Origin: Jeotgalicoccus psychrophilus DSM 19085
GTDB taxonomy: Bacteria > Bacillota > Bacilli > Staphylococcales > Salinicoccaceae
Reading direction: 5' to 3'
Assembly: GCF_000425845.1 (NCBI RefSeq)
Contig: NZ_AUEF01000001.1
Span: forward strand, 62,001-126,000
Length of the DNA: 64,000 nt
A model generated the notes under the pieces. It ran no database searches, had not been told where the DNA came from, and saw only the letters and a list, made by a program, of their open reading frames with translations. Position numbers and translations under genes: made by a program. Positions within the stretch are counted from its first letter, which is position 1. Every line of letters starts with the position of its first letter. Shown here piece by piece: positions 44,854-53,797 of the stretch.

Positions 44854-46173
44854 ATGTATTTGGTAAGAGATATAAAAATGAAGTACGGAACACTATATGA
44901 GAAGATATTCGATATTGATAATAATAGGAAAAAAACAATAGGTGCATTAGGGTTTATAAAAGTATCTAGTGAAAGTGATTTAACGTATTTTATGGTAATG
45001 GATCAAGATGGAATATTAAGCGAAGAAATAAATTATTTTCTAAATGTGACTATAAAAAGTGCTGGATATAAGACAAGAGAGAATACCTACAATGCTTTAA
45101 AAGTATTATATTCTTACTGTTTAATATTTGATATAGAAAAAGTTGAAGATTTTACAGAAGTAGAAATCAATAAGTTAATACATTTCTTATATGGGGGTAA
45201 GTTAGAAGGTAAATTTTTAAGTCTTGATCTAAGTACAACAAGACGTAAAAGTACTATTCTTAATTATCTTAATATCTACAATCAATACTATAAATATTTT
45301 TCCAATACACAGATCTCTCCATTTGAAAATACATTGTACTTCCCTACCCCTAATTATAAAGTAAATGGGAGTCGAAGTCATCCAATAACACATATAAATC
45401 ATACAAAATATATCAATAAAAATCAGTTTGAAAGAATACAAAAAATCATTATAAATGATTACTCCATTAGAGAACATTTAATTATTAATTTAATGTATTT
45501 TTATGGATTAAGGATTGGTGAAGTTCTAGGTATTACTTTTGAAGATTTAAAATATGATAACAATCAGTATAAGATTGTAATACGAAATCGTATAACGGAT
45601 AAACCTTGGCAAAAAGCTAAAGGAGTATTGACTCCAAATAATAAAAATGATTATTCCAGGGATATTTTCAATGAATTAGATTCTGGATTTCAAGTTATAT
45701 ATTTATCCAAGTCTAGTTTTGAAATGTTTGATAACTATATAGAAAATACGAGAACAACAGATCGTTTGATGAATTCTAACAAAAGATTACGGAACATAAA
45801 TAAAACATGTATCGCAGACAAGATTGACACCTCTTCAAATTTAATGGAAAATCAGTACGTTTTCTTATCAAAAAACTTATTTAAACCCCTAACAAGTACA
45901 GGGTGGAATAGTGTCCTCCGAGAAATTTTTCAACGTGCAAACGTTATTATGGATCAAAGTAAAAGAAGAATTAATCTTAATCATAGATTTAGACATGCTT
46001 TTGCAATGAATTTAGTTAAGGAAGAATTAAGTCCAAATCAACTTGCAAAAAGAATGAGACATAAAAGCGTATCAAGCTCTTACAAATACTATAACCCTGA
46101 TGAAGAGGACCAGTTTAAAATACTTGAAAAATACAAGGAAAGTATTGGTGATAAATATGACTTCCGACTATGA
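44854..46173 (+). CDS. tnpA: Transposase A, tyrosine recombinase
   Basis: Recombinase of 439 residues, the TnpA-like member of a Tn554-type set (Tn554 TnpA is shorter, 361). Catalytic residues are complete: R220 in FYGLRIGEVLG, H377 and R380 in NHRFRHAFAM, H403 in MRHKSVS and the probable nucleophile Y412. The N-terminal ~190 residues should contain arm- and core-binding domains. AGGGAAG lies 10 bases upstream of the ATG. It overlaps the next gene by 17 bases. Confidence 0.85.
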   Translation: MYLVRDIKMKYGTLYEKIFDIDNNRKKTIGALGFIKVSSESDLTYFMVMDQDGILSEEINYFLNVTIKSAGYKTRENTYNALKVLYSYCLIFDIEKVEDFTEVEINKLIHFLYGGKLEGKFLSLDLSTTRRKSTILNYLNIYNQYYKYFSNTQISPFENTLYFPTPNYKVNGSRSHPITHINHTKYINKNQFERIQKIIINDYSIREHLIINLMYFYGLRIGEVLGITFEDLKYDNNQYKIVIRNRITDKPWQKAKGVLTPNNKNDYSRDIFNELDSGFQVIYLSKSSFEMFDNYIENTRTTDRLMNSNKRLRNINKTCIADKIDTSSNLMENQYVFLSKNLFKPLTSTGWNSVLREIFQRANVIMDQSKRRINLNHRFRHAFAMNLVKEELSPNQLAKRMRHKSVSSSYKYYNPDEEDQFKILEKYKESIGDKYDFRL

Positions 46174-48529
46174 TTTATTAGAATTTGAAGAGATAGTAGA
46201 TATTTTAAATAACATACCAAAAAAACAAGTGAAACCAAAAACTAAAAGTATTTTATTTGAATGGATTCAATCAAATGAGTGGCAGCAAGTGATTTATAAA
46301 ATTCAGTCAGGTTTTTTGAAACTAAAGACTCGTCAAAAATCGATATTTATAAGGTTTTTTGATGCTATTAAAAACAATCATTTTGGTGAAACTGAACAGA
46401 CAATCTGGATGAGTTATGTTCAAATACAAAATTACGCTACAGATAATGTTGAGAGGAAATATATTACATACATACGTAATATGATTAGAAGTTTCTATAT
46501 ATTTTATATTGGTACTAACTGTACTTTAAAAGATGAAGAACAACTGAAGAGTATTATGTTAAACAATGAACCCCATAGAATGCAGAGGAAAATAGACCCA
46601 GAAAATATACTAGGAACTAATTTTCCTCTGCATTCTAAATATTTTCAAGTTATAAGTATTGAATGTCATGCGGGTGATAAAGCTGGTAACTCTTACTACT
46701 ACGATAGAAATTTTTATATTGATAGTAATAATACTTTTATTATCAATATTATGAAAGATTACTTAATAGATTTGAAAAAGACATCTAAACATACAAGTTT
46801 TAACTCAGATTATTTTAGGTATTTTTTGTATCATTTTGAAAAATCTCTAAATAAAAATGTTACTAGTTTAAAACATTTTTCTAAAGTAACATTTTTTAAT
46901 CAAGTGGAGTATTACAAAAGTTTAGTTGAAAATGAACTAATGCCATCTATGAGGAGAAAATCGGTTATAGCAGATTTAGCTAGGTTTTATAGATACATTG
47001 ACAACATTGTATTAAAATTAGATGGAGATTATTTATTTAAAAACCACTCTTTCAATTCATCACTTTTAAGGTCTAAATTGTTAAAAAGTTCAATTGAAGA
47101 GGGTTTTGAATTTGTATTAATTTCTAAATTTGATTCAATTCCTAAATCAAACAAATGGACTGTAATTCCTGATAATACCACTTTGGGAACAACCCGACAT
47201 ATATACAGAAAAATAGATTTTACCTTAATAGAGAATGAAGAGTTACGATGGGATTTAAAAAGATTCATCTGGCATGCTAACAGTCTTGACCATATTCATC
47301 GTTTCACGCATCTAGTTGAGTTCTTAAATAGAATGCATAAGTATACTGGTAAACATGATTTTAATCTGAATGAATCATTAATGTCAGAATTTATAACTTT
47401 TTATTATGTAGATATCTGTGACAAAAACGATATTACAAACAGCATGAAAAATTCTATTATATTTTCAATAAGAACACTCTTACGATCAATACAGTTAAAA
47501 TATAATATTTCCGAAAATCAATTATTATTATTTAGAGAACTACCTAGAGAAGCTTTTTATTCGGGAAACCCGATTACGGTTGATGATTTTAATGTTATTA
47601 ATAGACATTTTTATAATATGACAAGAGGGAAAAGAGAAGAACTTTATATACTTTTCAAACTCTCAATATTGACTAAACTCCGACCTGGAGAATTAATAAA
47701 TCTTGAGCGCAATTGCATTGTTTCTAAGAATGAACAGTACGGAACAATTGCCTACTATTCAAAGATGAGCAGTAAGGAAAAAAACTTTGCAACTTTTCCA
47801 ATTGATATAATAAGAGAAATAGAGCATGCACTTGACTTGACATATCCCTCATTCAAAATAGCGAGACCTGAAGATAGAAAGTATATATTTATAGGACCAA
47901 GATATGAAAAAGCTGTGGGAGCATCAGAATATAAAGTAATGCACCTTAATTATCCTTATAGAACCCTTTTCAACAGTATTATCAGTGAACTTTATGAAAA
48001 TAATCAAATTAGTCGATGGTATACAACTTATTCATGTAGAGATACCCACATCAATAATGCATTTGAACTTCTTGAAGATGGAAAAATTAATTCATTTGAA
48101 TTAACTACTATCACTGGAAATAGCGCAAAAATTGCTAGAAAACACTATTTAAGTAAAGATAGAAGAACCAGGCATTATTTAGAAAATCTCTATGAAGTTT
48201 CATTATTGGATGTTGATATAGAAGGAAATGTTGAGGTAAATAAGTCTGAAAATGCTCTGCAACATATAGTACAGGACGATGCCGGTTCATGTAGTTCGAG
48301 TAAATGCATCAAAGAGACAAGCTTTGAAGATAGCTCCTATAAATGTTTAACGTGTAAATATTTCATGACTACATTAGAAAAGATACCTGTGTTCGAAGAC
48401 AGAGTTAATACATTAAGAGATAAAGTAAATAGGTCTTCAAATAAACAAGAAAAAGAATTTTATACACATTCATTAAAACTTAACTTAGCATACTTAGAAG
48501 AGATGTATTCAATAAGAGGTGAATTATGA
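46157..48529 (+). CDS. Transposase B, large divergent tyrosine-recombinase-like protein
   Basis: Protein of 790 residues, the largest of the set. The catalytic domain (about 480-690) keeps R509 (TKLRPGELINL), R628 and Y664 (RKHYL), but the HxxR histidine is Y625 (YSCR) and the second histidine position is N655. A C-terminal four-cysteine cluster (CSSSKC ... CLTC, about residues 712-737) resembles the zinc-binding tail of TnpB-like integrases. I start it at 46157 rather than 46100, which would overlap tnpA deeply. It overlaps the next gene by 4 bases. Confidence 0.75.
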   Translation: MTSDYDLLEFEEIVDILNNIPKKQVKPKTKSILFEWIQSNEWQQVIYKIQSGFLKLKTRQKSIFIRFFDAIKNNHFGETEQTIWMSYVQIQNYATDNVERKYITYIRNMIRSFYIFYIGTNCTLKDEEQLKSIMLNNEPHRMQRKIDPENILGTNFPLHSKYFQVISIECHAGDKAGNSYYYDRNFYIDSNNTFIINIMKDYLIDLKKTSKHTSFNSDYFRYFLYHFEKSLNKNVTSLKHFSKVTFFNQVEYYKSLVENELMPSMRRKSVIADLARFYRYIDNIVLKLDGDYLFKNHSFNSSLLRSKLLKSSIEEGFEFVLISKFDSIPKSNKWTVIPDNTTLGTTRHIYRKIDFTLIENEELRWDLKRFIWHANSLDHIHRFTHLVEFLNRMHKYTGKHDFNLNESLMSEFITFYYVDICDKNDITNSMKNSIIFSIRTLLRSIQLKYNISENQLLLFRELPREAFYSGNPITVDDFNVINRHFYNMTRGKREELYILFKLSILTKLRPGELINLERNCIVSKNEQYGTIAYYSKMSSKEKNFATFPIDIIREIEHALDLTYPSFKIARPEDRKYIFIGPRYEKAVGASEYKVMHLNYPYRTLFNSIISELYENNQISRWYTTYSCRDTHINNAFELLEDGKINSFELTTITGNSAKIARKHYLSKDRRTRHYLENLYEVSLLDVDIEGNVEVNKSENALQHIVQDDAGSCSSSKCIKETSFEDSSYKCLTCKYFMTTLEKIPVFEDRVNTLRDKVNRSSNKQEKEFYTHSLKLNLAYLEEMYSIRGEL

Positions 48530-50418
48530 TGACTAGTCTAAATAATCAATACAGTGACCTAAAATGGAATATAGAAGAGACTGTAAAATTTATTAATGCA
48601 CCTCCGGATGAAACAATAGATAACAATGAATTTTTTTATATAACCGATCAAATTTCTTTCAGAGATGATTTATGGGACTTCAGATATTTATTACAACCAA
48701 AGGGGAACTCTACTCATATATTCGAATTTGGGAAATTGTCTTCTGTTGAATTTAAAATGTTATTGAAAAGAACAGTGATACAGCAGTTATTAATAAATAA
48801 AAACCGTTTCACTACAGTGTGGTATAACTTTTACTATATAAGAAGATTCCTCTTATACTTGGAAGAACATTTTATTTATCGTGTTGATGAAATTAAACTT
48901 AGTGATGTAAAGAGGTATACAGATCTTCTGAACTATAATAATTATGATTCAAAAAGGAAATTCTCACATTCTTTAAAATTATTTTTCTATGATTGTGATG
49001 TTCATAATTTAATTGATAATAAAAATGAAATTGTTGCATTCTTAGAAAACTATTCGCTATGGGGTAGAGAGAAGAAGTTCTACAAACGTGGTAAGACCTT
49101 TAATATCCCCTACTCTATTCAAAAAAACATAGTGAAAAGTGCATTAGAAGATATAGATAATAATCAGTTAAGTACACGTAATAAGATTATCTCTTGTGCA
49201 GTAATAATACTTTTTTACACAGGTATGAGAAGAAGTGAACTACTTTCTCTAGAAGCTAATAAACTTAAAGAAATATCAATCTTTAAGAATAGTAAATCAG
49301 CTTATATTCTAGAATTTTTGACATTTAAAACCGTACGAGGAGCTAATGGAAGATGGACAAAGGCCAAAGCTTTCCCCGAGCTTGTATATGCATATCAAGC
49401 ACTTGAAAAACTTACGCTCACTATAAGAAAAAAATTTGATAGTAACTACTTATTTTTATCGAAATTCGGAAACATATTGGGGAAAACACAACTTTTAACT
49501 CACTTAGATAACTTTTTCCACAGGAACCAAAATGAAATAAAATTCTCTAGTTTAAATCATAAGGAATTGCAACAATTAAAGAAAAGAATATTTAAAGAAT
49601 CAAATTATAAAATCTATGCTCATCCAAAGAAAAAAGTATGGATTGATCAACCTTTCTATTCTATTTCTACTCACCAATTTAGAGTAGCATTTGCAAATAA
49701 TTTGAAAGATAAAGTAACTTTAGAATGGATTCAAGAACACATGAATCATTTGTCTCAAGAAATGACTAAGTACTACTTCAGAGACGACGAGGATTTAAAA
49801 GAAACTTTACTATATAAGTCTAATAAAGAAGGAACAGAAATAGATATCAAATTGAATGATAACATAAAGTCAGACGAAGAAATTCTAGAAGCGTGCAAAG
49901 TTATAAATGAATTTCTCTCTCAAAATAAATTGAATATTTTTAAAGATATAGATGAAATTTTAAACATCTTCAAGAATAATCCTTTTAATGAATCTTTAGT
50001 GGGTTTGTGTAGCAAAGCTATAATATTATTGTGCGAACGACAAGATAAGCTTAATACTATTGAAAACTGGTATTATAACTCTCCTACAATTCCCAGCATA
50101 ATAGCTGTTGATTTCACGATTAAAAGATTTTTCGAAAAATGTAAAGTAGTTTACCATAATATGAATCTAGCTTCAAAAAATGAGATATATTTGCGTAACT
50201 TTGAAGTAGAAAGAGATTCTTTAAATAGGTTTTATTCTTTTAAATTATTACCTGAGATTCAACTATTAAAGAGCTATACGAGTCAAAATAAAGCTGAAGA
50301 ATTGATAGATATGCATCCTGGTTTAAAAAACACAATTTTGGAATTAAAGAATATTGAGAAAGAGGTAGTAAATTGGAGCGAAATTTTAAAGCTGAAGAAA
50401 AACTACACAATTACTTGA
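48526..50418 (+). CDS. Transposase, third tyrosine recombinase
   Basis: Recombinase of 630 residues, the same length as Tn554 TnpB. Catalytic residues are R235 (TGMRRSELLSL), H383 and R386 (STHQFRVAF), H408 (HMNHLSQ) and Y417 (the second Y of KYYF). GAGGTG lies 6 bases before the ATG. The C-terminal 200 residues are helical and lack a clear cysteine cluster. The ATGA overlap with the preceding gene shows tight coupling. Confidence 0.8.
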   Translation: MMTSLNNQYSDLKWNIEETVKFINAPPDETIDNNEFFYITDQISFRDDLWDFRYLLQPKGNSTHIFEFGKLSSVEFKMLLKRTVIQQLLINKNRFTTVWYNFYYIRRFLLYLEEHFIYRVDEIKLSDVKRYTDLLNYNNYDSKRKFSHSLKLFFYDCDVHNLIDNKNEIVAFLENYSLWGREKKFYKRGKTFNIPYSIQKNIVKSALEDIDNNQLSTRNKIISCAVIILFYTGMRRSELLSLEANKLKEISIFKNSKSAYILEFLTFKTVRGANGRWTKAKAFPELVYAYQALEKLTLTIRKKFDSNYLFLSKFGNILGKTQLLTHLDNFFHRNQNEIKFSSLNHKELQQLKKRIFKESNYKIYAHPKKKVWIDQPFYSISTHQFRVAFANNLKDKVTLEWIQEHMNHLSQEMTKYYFRDDEDLKETLLYKSNKEGTEIDIKLNDNIKSDEEILEACKVINEFLSQNKLNIFKDIDEILNIFKNNPFNESLVGLCSKAIILLCERQDKLNTIENWYYNSPTIPSIIAVDFTIKRFFEKCKVVYHNMNLASKNEIYLRNFEVERDSLNRFYSFKLLPEIQLLKSYTSQNKAEELIDMHPGLKNTILELKNIEKEVVNWSEILKLKKNYTIT

Positions 50419-50936
50419 ATGAGTTTAATTTAAGTGAAAATGATTTTTCAAAAGGGAACTTATATCATCAACTTCTTGATATAGAATCATTTTTTCAAGA
50501 AGTTACAAAAAATCAATTTCATTACTATAAATTACTAAAAGAATCTAAGAAATTAAATGTAAATAAAATATCTAAAAAAACTAATATTTCAAGAAGCTCA
50601 ATATATAGTAATTCAAATGTTTTATTATATTACATTAATAAAAGAATAGATCAGATTAATGATTCCGACATAACCATGTTAGATTCATTAAATAAACAAA
50701 ACAATAGAATTAGTCTACTTGAAAACATTAACAATGAGTTAAAACAACAAGTAGTCGACACATATGAATTAAAGCTATATGTCTCAGAATTAGAACAAGA
50801 TGTGAGGAGTCAATATGAGAGAAATCAAAACTATATTGATGAAATAAATAATTTAAAAGAGCAGATGAAAACCCTTAAAATTAAGTTGAAAAAATACACC
50901 AATGACAAGGTTATTAATCTACGTAATGAGGATTGA
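50373..50936 (+). CDS. Small helix-turn-helix/coiled-coil transposition helper (TnpC-like)
   Basis: Protein of 187 residues. The first half contains a helix-turn-helix-like stretch (VNKISKKTNISRSSIYSNS) and the second half a coiled coil (about 105-175). This layout matches TnpC of Tn554 and the DUF6262 proteins found after such recombinase sets, which stimulate and orient transposition. Start is a TTG at 50373, preceded by AAGAGG; it overlaps the preceding gene by 46 bases. A terminator follows. Confidence 0.7.
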   Translation: MERNFKAEEKLHNYLNEFNLSENDFSKGNLYHQLLDIESFFQEVTKNQFHYYKLLKESKKLNVNKISKKTNISRSSIYSNSNVLLYYINKRIDQINDSDITMLDSLNKQNNRISLLENINNELKQQVVDTYELKLYVSELEQDVRSQYERNQNYIDEINNLKEQMKTLKIKLKKYTNDKVINLRNED

Positions 50937-50975
50937 TTAAAAAACTGAGCAATAAAGGATTTGTTTAAATTTGAT

Positions 50976-51013
50976 TAAAAAGACACCAAAAATTATTTTG
51001 GTGTCTTTTTTAT
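50976..51013. terminator. Bidirectional terminator between transposase operon and res
   Basis: AAAGACACCAAAA pairs with TTTTGGTGTCTTT around ATTA and has T-runs on both strands. It separates the plus-strand transposase genes from the convergent res gene. Confidence 0.85.
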
Positions 51014-51024
51014 TAATCTATATT

Positions 51025-53796
51025 CTATTTATAAAAATATCCATCTGTATCGAATATATGGTTCAATTCTTCATTGTTGGTGGCCCTAAGAACTTTATTT
51101 TGAATTTCCGACTTAGCCATATCTAACCGTTTAAATCTTCTCAAACCGGAAATGTCGTTATTAGGTATACGAATCAACTCAATCCGTCCTAGACCTGGAT
51201 TTAGCCGTGCGTATTCAGCAAAACCTTTAGCCTTTGGTAAGTTATCGTCTAAATCTGGTCTATGAGGCTCTAGTAAATCAGCAACATAAGCTTTTTTGTC
51301 GTCTCTTCGTATAATTAGAAGGTCAGGATAAGCACTTCTAGTCTCTCTATCTATTTGATATGGAATGCATAAAGCCCAACTCTTCCTATCCTCATTACGT
51401 AACCAGGACACGAAATCATCCCGGTCCTGCTCTTCTTCTAAAACCGCTTTTTCCCAGCTGTTCAGTTTTATTTTAGCCAGACCAGACTCGCTATTTGCAA
51501 ATAGATGATCTAAATATAAGTCACCATTGAAGTCTTGGGTCACTGTGATGATTTCAGGAAGTTTAAAGTTATGAGGGGTCACTTCGTCACCATTAGCGAC
51601 AATGCCCTTATATTCTTCTTGAAGCTTATCTTCTATATTCACTGTTTGTCTGCGGTGTCTATCATGTAAATCATAAAATTTATTTTGTGCATAGCTATCT
51701 AACTCTACGATATTGTTTTCTTCCATAGAAAAAAGGATAACATCTAGCTTAAAATTATCGGGATTTTCATTATCATAATAGGTGTTCCCATAGCGGTTTC
51801 CAACACCTTCGCTTCCCAAACGATGTTCTGCACGTTTAAATTTATTGTCAATATCAGTAGTAGTTGAGGCGAATAATTCTGTTTGGAGTTCATCTACCAC
51901 TGATTGCCCATAAACATCAAAGCTTTTTGTAAGCATGCTAAATTGAGAAATCTCTTTTACTAATGCTTCATATTGACCTATTTCTTGTAATCTTTCAACG
52001 TAAGCACGAATCTTTTTGACGATTTCATTGAATACTTCATCTAAAGCATCAGGTGCTAAGCCATTTTGGGTTAAAAACCGTGCTAAACTAAACATTGTTT
52101 TTAAATAGCTATTAATCCTTACACGACGTACACGATAAGTTAACAGACCTGACTCATTGATATATCTAATAATACCTTGGCGGTCGACTGGACTATTTAT
52201 ATTGGTGTCTTCTGACGTTCCTTCATCATTAATAGTTTCAACTTCTTTAGGAAAAATTGTATCATCTTTAAGAGCTTCATCTTCGAAAAAACTTCCTGTA
52301 GTAGCAGTTTCTTTAGACCATGAACTTTTATATGGGTCATTTGTATTTGTTGGCGGTTCTAATCTCACGCGATTCTTTGTATTAGGGCTTTCTCTATGTA
52401 CTGGCGGTACGTGAACTGTCCAAGTTTCAAAGCCAGGTGTTTCAATTGAGTCACTATAGACGTCCGATGCTATGGCTTGATTCCCTTCGGTTGTCTGGAA
52501 ACGTTGAATGACATCCTCAACATTTTCCTTATTAAAATATGGTAAGAACAAATGAACATCGTTTAACGACTCGTCAACATTTACACGCATTTGTAGAGGA
52601 GTTCTTACCATACGACCCAATAATTGTGTGATATACGTTGTATCCTGAGCGCCACGGAAGGAAATCATTGTTTCTGCCCGAGGACAATCCCAGCCAGTCG
52701 AGAGGTTTTCCTTAAAGAAAACGATTTTGACTTTACGGTTATCAGCTATTTCTGACGGGTCGATATGTTCTACTTCAAGCCCATTAATTGTTATCTTTCC
52801 TGTATCGCCGAAGGTATGAACTACTTCTCCTGCGTCGAACCGTAGACCTATCGTCTCTTCGATCTTAGCCAGACAGTCATCCAAGTCAGTATCTGAAACA
52901 GTTTTTCCTTTGGCATTTTTAACTTGAATAACAAAGATTGGATATACTTGCTGATAATGTTGTTCATAGCAATACTGGTGCCAATGGTCCCATTTATCCT
53001 GCCACTCGATCGTAGCAGCGGCTAAAACAGCCATGTCATTATTACGTGAATCGTCTTCAGGATGAGTCACAATAATTCTATCTTTAAGGAGTCCTGAAGA
53101 TCTGACTTCACCAGGCGTTACAGCGACCTTGTGAATCGTCGATGTCGTATCAGACACTAACTTATTGAAGCGTTCAACCGTCGCCGACATCCCAATTACT
53201 ACGGGGACGGCCGGTAAATCATCTTCAGGACTCCCCTTGATAAACTTTTGCATTATTGTTGTTGCTTTATCTTCTTCGGACTCGCGCATGCCTCGGTGAG
53301 CTTCATCAATAATGAAATAAAGTCGATCAGATTTATGTTGTATCGTATTCGTTAAAGTCTCCCAAATAGTATACTGTCTCGTATCTCCATCTTTAGTTAA
53401 GTTACTGCTTTTACCTAATTTCTGTGTGTTTAAGAAGTAAATCATGCCATCGTCTAGCATTTCTTGGTCAAAGGTCTCATCGTTAATAATCTCAGTTTGA
53501 TTTAAGTTGATTTTATCGCTTTTGGTATCAATCTTTTGTTTAGATTGCTCGTTTAACTCGGGCGAATCAGATAGCCATACTAACACCGCGTTAGATTGTT
53601 CTGGATGCACATCATCACCGTAAAGAATGCTTTCAAATAAAGCTGTTATGATAATTGTTTTCCCAGATCCGGTAGGAGCGGTAAATGAGACCACTTGAGG
53701 GATCTTCATACTAAAATAACTATGCAATGCACCCTGTGCTCTTGAACGCAACTCTCTCAAAGCTTTACGTTGAAATGGATATAATTCGATTCTCAT
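51025..53796 (-). CDS. Type III-like restriction endonuclease subunit (Res)
   Basis: Superfamily-2 DEAD/DEAH helicase-nuclease of 923 residues. Walker A is APTGSGKT (40-47), motif II is DEAH (164-167), motif III is GMSATVERF, and motif VI is QLLGRMVRTPL. The C-terminal nuclease-like segment has D825 (YPDLLII) and D840 (YVADLLEPH); the expected lysine of PD-(D/E)xK is not directly after D840. It starts 1 base after mod. With Mod it should translocate on and cut unmethylated DNA. Composition is less AT-rich than the transposase genes. Confidence 0.82.
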   Translation of the reverse strand: MRIELYPFQRKALRELRSRAQGALHSYFSMKIPQVVSFTAPTGSGKTIIITALFESILYGDDVHPEQSNAVLVWLSDSPELNEQSKQKIDTKSDKINLNQTEIINDETFDQEMLDDGMIYFLNTQKLGKSSNLTKDGDTRQYTIWETLTNTIQHKSDRLYFIIDEAHRGMRESEEDKATTIMQKFIKGSPEDDLPAVPVVIGMSATVERFNKLVSDTTSTIHKVAVTPGEVRSSGLLKDRIIVTHPEDDSRNNDMAVLAAATIEWQDKWDHWHQYCYEQHYQQVYPIFVIQVKNAKGKTVSDTDLDDCLAKIEETIGLRFDAGEVVHTFGDTGKITINGLEVEHIDPSEIADNRKVKIVFFKENLSTGWDCPRAETMISFRGAQDTTYITQLLGRMVRTPLQMRVNVDESLNDVHLFLPYFNKENVEDVIQRFQTTEGNQAIASDVYSDSIETPGFETWTVHVPPVHRESPNTKNRVRLEPPTNTNDPYKSSWSKETATTGSFFEDEALKDDTIFPKEVETINDEGTSEDTNINSPVDRQGIIRYINESGLLTYRVRRVRINSYLKTMFSLARFLTQNGLAPDALDEVFNEIVKKIRAYVERLQEIGQYEALVKEISQFSMLTKSFDVYGQSVVDELQTELFASTTTDIDNKFKRAEHRLGSEGVGNRYGNTYYDNENPDNFKLDVILFSMEENNIVELDSYAQNKFYDLHDRHRRQTVNIEDKLQEEYKGIVANGDEVTPHNFKLPEIITVTQDFNGDLYLDHLFANSESGLAKIKLNSWEKAVLEEEQDRDDFVSWLRNEDRKSWALCIPYQIDRETRSAYPDLLIIRRDDKKAYVADLLEPHRPDLDDNLPKAKGFAEYARLNPGLGRIELIRIPNNDISGLRRFKRLDMAKSEIQNKVLRATNNEELNHIFDTDGYFYK

Positions 53797-53797
53797 T

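Noticed and set aside
44854-50418. Prophage or integrative conjugative element
   Set aside because: No phage structural, replication or conjugation genes are present; recombinase set, helper and end structure fit a Tn554-type transposon.
50373-50936. Independent transcriptional regulator
   Set aside because: Position, overlap with the recombinase gene and coiled-coil layout fit a TnpC-like helper better.
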